The notes under the pieces: model-generated
Databases searched by the model: none
Told to the model about the DNA's origin: nothing
What the model saw: only the letters and a program-made list of their open reading frames with translations
Shown: positions 1 through 4,263 of the stretch, piece after piece
How positions within the stretch are numbered: the first letter of the stretch is position 1
Layout of the letters: the number at the start of each line of letters is the position of its first letter
NCBI GenBank assembly: GCA_036841525.1
Contig: DAITVZ010000133.1
Span: 1-6,755 of the forward strand
Direction: 5' to 3'
Length of the DNA: 6,755 nt
Origin: JAAYEA01 sp012689325
GTDB lineage: Bacteria > Chloroflexota > Anaerolineae > JAAYEA01
Program-made: the position numbers and the translations under genes

Positions 1-101
1 TCGATCACCGAGTGCATGTAGCGCTTGGCCCGCACGTCGCGGCCCATCTCGTTGACCTGGCTCATGATCCGCAAGGCGCGTTGTTTCTCTCTGGCGTTCA
101 T
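1..101 (-). CDS. Start of a small unknown protein, cut by the left edge
   Basis: The first 33 codons of a minus-strand gene are visible. They begin MNAREKQRALRIMSQV and continue with a basic, helix-forming stretch (NEMGRDVRAKRYMHSVI) before the window ends. The start is well supported: an AGGAGGA Shine-Dalgarno (108-114 on the plus strand) lies 6 bases before the ATG. It is the second gene of a minus-strand pair, beginning 60 bases after the stop of the 203-residue gene and probably on the same transcript. The visible residues are rich in Arg/Lys and Met with no signal peptide, so the protein is likely cytoplasmic. I do not recognise the family. No function can be assigned from this fragment. 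Confidence 0.7.
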   Translation of the reverse strand, partial: MNAREKQRALRIMSQVNEMGRDVRAKRYMHSVI

Positions 102-161
102 GGTGTTTCCTCCTGTGTGATCAGGCCCCACAGGGATCACCTGCGGGGCGGGGTGGTTCGG

Positions 162-773
162 TCAGCGGGGACGGTAGGCGATGCGGATCGTCGCATCGGA
201 GCGGGAAAGCTCCTGGGCTGGGCGGTCATCGTGATAACCAGCGGTTTCCACTGCACCCACCCACTGCGAGCAGTTCCCGTCTCGGTGATCCTGGACCAAC
301 CCTTCCAACTCCTCGGCGGGCATCGTGATCAGGTAACGCCAGTTGCAGTTCCCGTTGGCGCGGATGTACACGTGCGGGTTGGCCTTGCGATGGGCGTTGG
401 CCGCTTCCTTCGCGGCCTCCTCCTCGGCCTTCCGCGCAGCCACCGCCTGGGCGCGGTCGTCCCGGAACAGCTCGTCCAGCTCGTAGGCGTAGTGGGCCAG
501 CGTGTCGAAGCTGCAATCGTCCAGGGCCCGATCCCGCTCCCGCAGGATCTCCATGGTCAACTGCATGGCCGTGGCGTACCAGTCGTCGATGTGGTACTCG
601 CTGACGGGCTGGTAGTGCCGGACCTTCTGCTCGATCTGGTCGGCGCAGTAGCGGAGTTGGTTGGTCACCCGTTCCATTGCGCGAAGGAAGTCGTTGACCT
701 TCTCGGCCCGGTAGTAAGCCAGCCGCTGCTCCTCGGTCTCGTACGGCATCTCGCGGGTATCGATCTTTTCCAT
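162..773 (-). CDS. Hypothetical protein, 203 residues, mostly helical
   Basis: I do not recognise this protein. With the start at 773 it has 203 residues and no signal peptide or membrane segment, so it is probably cytoplasmic. Residues 10-105 are charged and helix-prone with many Tyr, Glu and Arg. Residues 106-130 form an Ala/Glu/Lys-rich helix (KAEEEAAKEAANAHRK), a possible short coiled coil. Residues 131-203 look like a small folded domain with strand-like segments (HVYIRANGNCNWRYLITM, then WVGAVETAGY). Four Cys (43, 87, 143, 168) are scattered and do not form an obvious metal motif. The start is fixed by AAAGGAGA 7 bases upstream; the frame stays open to 1040, but that extension is low-complexity and lacks a ribosome site. 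It is the first gene of a leftward pair. Small unknown paired genes like this are common in accessory or prophage-derived regions, but nothing here proves that origin. Confidence 0.72.
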   Translation of the reverse strand: MEKIDTREMPYETEEQRLAYYRAEKVNDFLRAMERVTNQLRYCADQIEQKVRHYQPVSEYHIDDWYATAMQLTMEILRERDRALDDCSFDTLAHYAYELDELFRDDRAQAVAARKAEEEAAKEAANAHRKANPHVYIRANGNCNWRYLITMPAEELEGLVQDHRDGNCSQWVGAVETAGYHDDRPAQELSRSDATIRIAYRPR

Positions 774-780
774 CTCTGCA

Positions 781-788
781 TCTCCTTT
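781..788 (-). promoter_or_regulatory. Ribosome binding site that fixes the start of the 203-residue gene
   Basis: On the minus strand this reads AAAGGAGA and is followed after 7 bases by the ATG at 773. It is close to the anti-Shine-Dalgarno complement and well spaced. It decides between the start at 773 and the in-frame upstream Met codons as far as 1040, none of which has a comparable site. An out-of-frame ATG at 781-779 overlaps the site and is ignored. Confidence 0.75.
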
Positions 789-825
789 GTTAGCTCGTCG
801 GACCCTGGTCTCCACCGCCAGGATG

Positions 826-849
826 ATCCCCTGCCCTGTTGCAGGGGAT
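826..849. repeat. Perfect 9-bp inverted repeat (hairpin) in the leftward leader
   Basis: ATCCCCTGC (826-834) and GCAGGGGAT (841-849) are exact reverse complements around a 6-base loop. The hairpin lies 53 bases upstream of the start of the 203-residue gene, inside its predicted leader. There is no run of U after it in either direction, so it is not a classical intrinsic terminator. It could be an RNA structure affecting translation or stability, or a protein-binding palindrome. Confidence 0.55.
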
Positions 850-1043
850 TTCGCTCGGTTCTGGATGCCCTGTCGCCCCAGCCCAGTGTGTCCTAGCCCC
901 GATCCCTGTGTCATCGGTTGGCCTCGACCTGGTTCAGCTGTCCGTGCGGCCGTTGGTTTTGCAATGGGTTTTCTGGTTGGTTCGGGCGGGAGGACCTCGT
1001 TTGTGAAGGCGCGTTTCGTATTCGGTGCAATGTTGTTCATTTA

Positions 1044-1088
1044 GCACTATTTTGTCATATGCCATACAGGCCGTCAATACCATAGTGC
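1044..1088. repeat. 7-bp inverted repeat flanking the leftward promoter
   Basis: GCACTAT (1044-1050) and ATAGTGC (1082-1088) are perfect reverse complements separated by 31 bases. The left arm overlaps the -10 hexamer of the leftward promoter candidate and the right arm lies 4 bases beyond its -35 hexamer, so the two arms bracket the promoter. That is the geometry of a paired operator, but 7-bp matches also arise by chance. Confidence 0.4.
1049..1077 (-). promoter_or_regulatory. Sigma70-like promoter for the leftward gene pair
   Basis: On the minus strand, TTGACG (1077-1072) is followed after exactly 17 bases by CAAAAT (1054-1049). The -35 matches the consensus at 5 of 6 positions and the -10 at 4 of 6. 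It lies in the AT-richest part of the window. Transcription would begin near 1042, giving a leader of about 270 bases before the 203-residue gene and covering the 826-849 hairpin. Sequence evidence only. Confidence 0.45.
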
Positions 1089-1242
1089 GAAAAAATGCGA
1101 TGAGTCTTGCCAATTACCCGAAAATCGTCTCACACAACGTCTGGCGGGGCTGGAACGTGCCATCTGGCTCGGGATTCGGCCAGCCCTCACCGAGGGACCG
1201 GAGGGCGGTTCCAGGCCCGCCAGGTGAGCACGGGCTGGTGAT

Positions 1243-1257
1243 GGCCGGAGCCCGGCC
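1243..1257. promoter_or_regulatory. GC-rich palindrome just upstream of the rightward -35 (possible operator)
   Basis: GGCCGG-AGC-CCGGCC is a perfect 6-bp palindrome with a 3-base centre, ending 8 bases before the -35 hexamer of the rightward promoter. A second overlapping pair, CGGGCT (1231-1236) and AGCCCG (1249-1254), shares its right half. Its place beside a strong promoter suggests a regulator site, but GC-rich DNA makes such palindromes common. Confidence 0.3.
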
Positions 1258-1265
1258 CAAACCAT

Positions 1266-1294
1266 TTGACAGGCGGCATCGAGCGTCTTATGAT
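1266..1294 (+). promoter_or_regulatory. Near-consensus sigma70 promoter driving the rightward genes
   Basis: TTGACA (1266-1271) matches the -35 consensus exactly. After 17 bases it is followed by TATGAT (1289-1294), one base from the -10 consensus. Predicted transcription starts around 1301, some 218 bases before the GH172 remnant at 1519. In GC-rich DNA such a good match is unlikely by chance. It is the only strong promoter candidate upstream of the rightward genes and may drive all three. Confidence 0.65.
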
Positions 1295-1425
1295 GAAACA
1301 GTCAGGCGGACGGGAACCACGGCCACGCGCCTGCTCCGGGAGCGGCTCGCTGGCCTGGCGGCAGCAGAGCGGGGGGTAGTGCTGGAAGTAGAGCTGGTGA
1401 GCACAACATCGTCTGGGGTCGTCGC

Positions 1426-1442
1426 GGCGCCCTAAAGGCGCC
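1426..1442 (+). terminator. Short GC hairpin in the rightward leader (possible attenuator)
   Basis: GGCGCC (1426-1431), loop CTAAA, GGCGCC (1437-1442), followed by CTTGCC. The 6-bp all-GC stem with a 5-base loop would be stable, but only two T residues follow, so it would be a weak intrinsic terminator at best. It lies between the promoter at 1266-1294 and the first gene, where an attenuator or leader structure would sit. Confidence 0.3.
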
Positions 1443-1518
1443 CTTGCCATTTCGACGCCATGCTTGCGCCGTGCCGATCTCTGACCTACAGGGAGCCATC
1501 TCCCCCAAGAGGGTTTCC

Positions 1519-1962
1519 ATGGCACATGGACCATGCGGTGGCCTTCTGGCCGATCTCGCGCGGGTGCGGGACGCCCGCACGGCGCGCGTATCCAGCTGGA
1601 ACCAGGGCGGGCGCAACGCGGACTATTGGATCATCATGCCCGGGGAAACGGCGGTGCTGGCCGACCTGGAGGGGCCGGGGTGCATCACCCACATCTGGAT
1701 GACCCAAAGGACGCGGTTCATCCAGGGCGCCGACTGGGAAGAGGTTGATCCTGGCTGTTACCGCAAGGTGCTGGTCAAGATCACTTGGGACGATCAGGAA
1801 CACCCCAGCGGGCTGGCGCCCCTGGGCGGTTTCTTCTGCCTGGGGCGCTCCATCTGCTCCGATTTCGCCACTATCCCCTTCACCAGCTCGGCGGGGAAGG
1901 GCCGCGAGTTCGCCACGGCCAACGCCGCGCAGGCGCGCCGGGTTCGCCGGGGATCGTGGTAG
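1519..1962 (+). pseudogene. Truncated DUF2961 / GH172 glycoside hydrolase (N-terminal fragment)
   Basis: Residues 1-130 match the N-terminus of the DUF2961 family, now GH172: an RVSSWNQGGRNADYW segment (23-37), PGETAVLADLEGPG (41-54), THIWMT (57-62), YRKVLVKITWDDQEHPS (81-97) and PLGGFFCLG (101-109). Known GH172 members include alpha-D-fructofuranosidase/difructose-anhydride enzymes and arabinofuranosidases, built from jelly-roll domains and usually about 350-400 residues long. Here homology stops near residue 130. The next expected block (a LNCYxPMPF-like motif) appears in no frame, and the ORF ends in a basic tail (QARRVRRGSW). The catalytic acids lie in the lost part, so the product should be inactive. 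The usual LGDFF..GH appears as LGGFFCLGR, possible drift. The ATG at 1519 follows AAGAGGG with a 5-base gap. It is the first rightward gene behind the strong promoter. Confidence 0.8.
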
Positions 1963-1976
1963 CGTGCGGAGGTAGG

Positions 1977-2038
1977 CCCGGGCAGCCTAGCCTGGGACCA
2001 CCGCCGGCCTCCTGGTCGGCGCGTCGGCCCGGAGGTGG
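1977..2038 (+). repeat. Two consecutive stem-loops between the GH172 remnant and the binding protein
   Basis: The first is CCCGGGC (1977-1983) pairing with GCCTGGG (1990-1996), 7 bp including one G-U pair, around a 6-base loop. It is followed after one base by CCACCGCCGG (1998-2007) pairing with CCGGAGGTGG (2029-2038), 9 of 10 bp, around a 21-base loop. No U tract follows. They occupy the 161-base gap before the binding-protein gene and could shape or protect its mRNA, or be relics of the sequence joined to the broken GH172 gene. Confidence 0.35.
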
Positions 2039-2123
2039 AGGGCGTCTCACTCAGCAGAGGGGAGGTGATCGCAGAAACTTCATTTGTCCTCGCCGCAAAG
2101 TACTTCAGAGAAAGGGGACCTCA

Positions 2124-4154
2124 ATGTCACAGAAGATGGGACGCAGGGAGTTCCTGCGGGCCTCGGTGCTGGCCGCCGCTGGGATCGCAGCCGTTAGCTG
2201 CGCGCAGCCGACCGCCCAGGTCATCGAGAAACAGGTGCCGGTGGAGAAAGTGGTCAAGGAGACCGTCCTCGTCCAGAAAGAGGTAGCGGTCGAGAAGGTG
2301 GTGACGGCGACTCCGGTGCCCACCAAGTACAAGGAAGCGCCCAGCCTCGCGGGGCTGGTGCAAGCCGGCAAGCTGCCGCCGGTGGAGGAGCGCCTGCCGG
2401 AGACCCCGGTGGTGGTCGAGCCGTTTGAGGAGATCGGCCAGTATGGCGGCACCTGGCACCGCCTGGCGGTGTCGGGCGGCGACGGGCAGATCGAGAAGCG
2501 GATCAGCTCCGCCAACCATTTTCGTTGGGACAAGGACGGCACCAACATCTGGCCCGCCACCGCGGAGGGCTTTGAGGCCTCCGCGGACAACAAGACCTTC
2601 ACCATCCGGCTGCGCAAGGGCCTCAAGTGGTCCGATGGCGTGATCCGCACCGCGGATGACGACATCTTTGTCCTCAACGACGTCTACGGCAACGAAGAGC
2701 TGTTTCCCACGGCGCCCGGCTATGTGCGACCTGGCGGCAAGGGCTATGTGGCCGAGAAGGTGGACGATTACACCTGGCGCATCACCTTCGAGGTGACCAA
2801 CAGCTTCTTCCCCATCGACCTGGCCGGGGGCAACGCCAGCAGCATCGACTTTCATCGTCGCGGCCCCAAGCACTTCGCCGAGCAGTACCACGCCAAGTAC
2901 ACCGACAAGGCCAAGCTGGAGGCGATGGCCAAGGAGGCCGGCCTGGAGTTCTGGTACCAGTTGTTCATGAACAAGACCAGCCGGGAGAGCAACGGCAACC
3001 CCGAGGCGCCGGTGATGTACGCCTGGAAGATCGCCATCCCCGCGCCCAAGCAACCCATGGTCGCCGAGCGGAACCCCTACTTCTGGATGGTGGACACGGA
3101 GGGCAACCAGCTCCCCTATATCGATAGGATCGAGTGGATGCTCGTCAACGGCGCGGAGCAGGTCAACCTCCGCGGCATGGCCGGCGAGATCGACATGCAG
3201 TTCCGGCACCTGACCTTTGTCAACTACCCTCTCTACATGGAGAACCGGGAGAAAGGCGATTACCGGATCCTGCAGTGGGACCGGGGCTATGCCACCGATA
3301 CCGTGGTCTGGCTCAATGCGCACCACAAGGACCCCATCCTCAACGCGCTGTACAACGACAAGCGGTTCCGCTTTGCGCTATCGCTGGGCATCGACCGCCA
3401 GGAGATCATCCAGGCCATCTTCCTGGGCGTCACCGAGCCGAGCCAGGTGAGCACCAGGCCCGAGTCGCCCTTCTACTGGGAGGAGTGGGCCAAGTTCATG
3501 ACCGAGTACGACGTGGACAAAGCAAACGCCTACCTGGATGAGATCGGCACCATCAGCAAGCGGGACGCGGAGGGCTACCGCCTGCGTCCGGATGGCGCGC
3601 GACTCTCCATGCAGTGGCTGTACGCCACGGTGTTCGGCTCCTGGGCCGACACCGGCGAGCTCCTGACGGCGCACTGGAAAAAGCTCGGCATCGAGCTCAC
3701 GACCAAGGAAGTCGACCGCCAGCTCCGCACGCAACTGGTGGATGCGGACGACTATGACGTGACGCCGTGGTCGGCGGATGCCGCCTGCAACCCCCTGCTG
3801 ACCGCGGGCATGAACTGGCACAGCGGGCGCGAAGGCACCCGCACGAAGGAAGCGGAGTGGTGGGATACGGGCGGCGCGAAGGGCGTCGAGCCCACCGGCG
3901 ACCTGGTCGAGCTCTACAAGCTCCGCGACGAGTTCAGGGCCTCCAGCAACATGGAGGACTGGACGCGGATCTTCCGCCAGATGCTCGAGATCAACATAAA
4001 GAACCTGTACTATATCGGCATCTGCACGGCCCCGCCCGAGGTGGTCCTGGTCAAGAACAACTTCCGCAACGTCCCTGAGCAGGCCATCAGCGATTACGCC
4101 TACTTTTCGCCGGCCAACACCAACACCGAGCAGTACTTCATCAGACAGAGCTAG
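2124..4154 (+). CDS. ABC transporter substrate-binding lipoprotein, family 5 (peptide/oligosaccharide type)
   Basis: This 676-residue extracytoplasmic protein should bind a small peptide or oligosaccharide and deliver it to an ABC importer. The N-terminus has a twin-arginine signal (GRREFLRA, 6-13), a hydrophobic stretch and a lipobox with Cys26 (AVSC), so it is probably Tat-exported and lipid-anchored. Residues 31-67 form a Val/Glu/Lys linker with VPVEKVV (38-44) and VAVEKVV (54-60). The SBP_bac_5 fold follows: FTIRLRKGLKWSDG (159-172), NPYFWMVDTEGNQLPYIDRI (317-336) and NDKRFRFALSLGIDRQEI (411-428), all characteristic of the family. At 676 residues it is longer than DppA/OppA, like many Chloroflexota carbohydrate-locus members. 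The ATG at 2124 follows AAAGGGGA and begins right at the signal peptide; the frame stays open upstream to 1785 but without coding character. No permease or ATPase gene is adjacent. Neighbours point to a sugar ligand, but this is inferred. Confidence 0.93.
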   Translation: MSQKMGRREFLRASVLAAAGIAAVSCAQPTAQVIEKQVPVEKVVKETVLVQKEVAVEKVVTATPVPTKYKEAPSLAGLVQAGKLPPVEERLPETPVVVEPFEEIGQYGGTWHRLAVSGGDGQIEKRISSANHFRWDKDGTNIWPATAEGFEASADNKTFTIRLRKGLKWSDGVIRTADDDIFVLNDVYGNEELFPTAPGYVRPGGKGYVAEKVDDYTWRITFEVTNSFFPIDLAGGNASSIDFHRRGPKHFAEQYHAKYTDKAKLEAMAKEAGLEFWYQLFMNKTSRESNGNPEAPVMYAWKIAIPAPKQPMVAERNPYFWMVDTEGNQLPYIDRIEWMLVNGAEQVNLRGMAGEIDMQFRHLTFVNYPLYMENREKGDYRILQWDRGYATDTVVWLNAHHKDPILNALYNDKRFRFALSLGIDRQEIIQAIFLGVTEPSQVSTRPESPFYWEEWAKFMTEYDVDKANAYLDEIGTISKRDAEGYRLRPDGARLSMQWLYATVFGSWADTGELLTAHWKKLGIELTTKEVDRQLRTQLVDADDYDVTPWSADAACNPLLTAGMNWHSGREGTRTKEAEWWDTGGAKGVEPTGDLVELYKLRDEFRASSNMEDWTRIFRQMLEINIKNLYYIGICTAPPEVVLVKNNFRNVPEQAISDYAYFSPANTNTEQYFIRQS

Positions 4155-4185
4155 CGCGCCGAAAGGCTCGCCGCGCCCTCACTGC

Positions 4186-4219
4186 GGATTCCCCCGAGGG
4201 CTTGCCCTTGGGGGAATCC
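4186..4219 (+). terminator. Long hairpin between the binding protein and the enzyme gene
   Basis: GGATTCCCCCGAGGGC (4186-4201) pairs with GCCCTTGGGGGAATCC (4204-4219), about 15 bp with one G-U pair and a CUUG tetraloop once the innermost pair opens. It begins 31 bases after the stop codon of the binding protein. The hairpin is very stable but is followed by CTTGTGGG rather than a U tract. It is best read as a partial terminator or a 3'-end protecting structure that keeps binding-protein mRNA more abundant than that of the downstream enzyme, a common arrangement in ABC operons. A full stop is less likely, as no good promoter is visible before 4264. Confidence 0.65.
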
Positions 4220-4263
4220 CTTGTGGGCTACATGACCAGGCCACGCATCGCGGAGGAGGCCCG

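Larger units (their letters stand above)
774..1518. other. Gene-free divergent control region
   Basis: About 745 bases separate the leftward gene pair from the rightward GH172 remnant. Open frames exist on both strands, but they are Arg/Pro/Gly-rich, have no ribosome sites and resemble no family I know. The stretch contains an AT-richer patch around 1020-1135, a leftward promoter candidate, a near-consensus rightward promoter and several inverted repeats, listed separately. Both predicted transcripts would have long leaders, about 270 bases to the left and about 218 to the right. Confidence 0.6.

Noticed and set aside
12..896. Long plus-strand open frame opposite the minus-strand gene
   Set aside because: It is the antisense shadow of the 203-residue gene: Val/Leu/Gly/His-rich, no ribosome site, no family resemblance.
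774..1040. In-frame N-terminal extension of the 203-residue minus-strand gene by 89 residues
   Set aside because: The extension is Arg/Pro/Gly/Thr-rich, unlike the rest of the protein. It has no ribosome site, contains the 826-849 hairpin, and would begin within the predicted transcript start region. The AAAGGAGA before 773 is decisive.
1147..1186. 7-bp inverted repeat GGGCTGG / CCAGCCC
   Set aside because: The 26-base spacing and GC-only arms make a chance match likely in this composition, and it is not placed at any recognisable control element.
1025..1435. 136-residue plus-strand open frame
   Set aside because: It overlaps both promoter candidates, has low-complexity Arg/Pro/Gly content, no ribosome site and no recognisable motif.
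1991..2010. GGGACCACCGCC resembling part of a T-box conserved element
   Set aside because: It does not match the T-box consensus (AGGGTGGNACCGCG), and no stem I, specifier loop or terminator pairing is visible. The gene that follows is not amino-acid related.
1785..2123. Upstream in-frame extension of the binding protein
   Set aside because: It would put more than 100 Arg/Gly/Pro-rich residues before a textbook twin-arginine lipoprotein signal, and it overlaps the GH172 remnant in another frame. The start at 2124 has its own ribosome site.
2127..3326. 399-residue minus-strand open frame
   Set aside because: It lies entirely opposite the well-supported binding-protein gene, and its composition (Val/Leu/Gly/His/Asp) is that of an antisense shadow in high-GC DNA.
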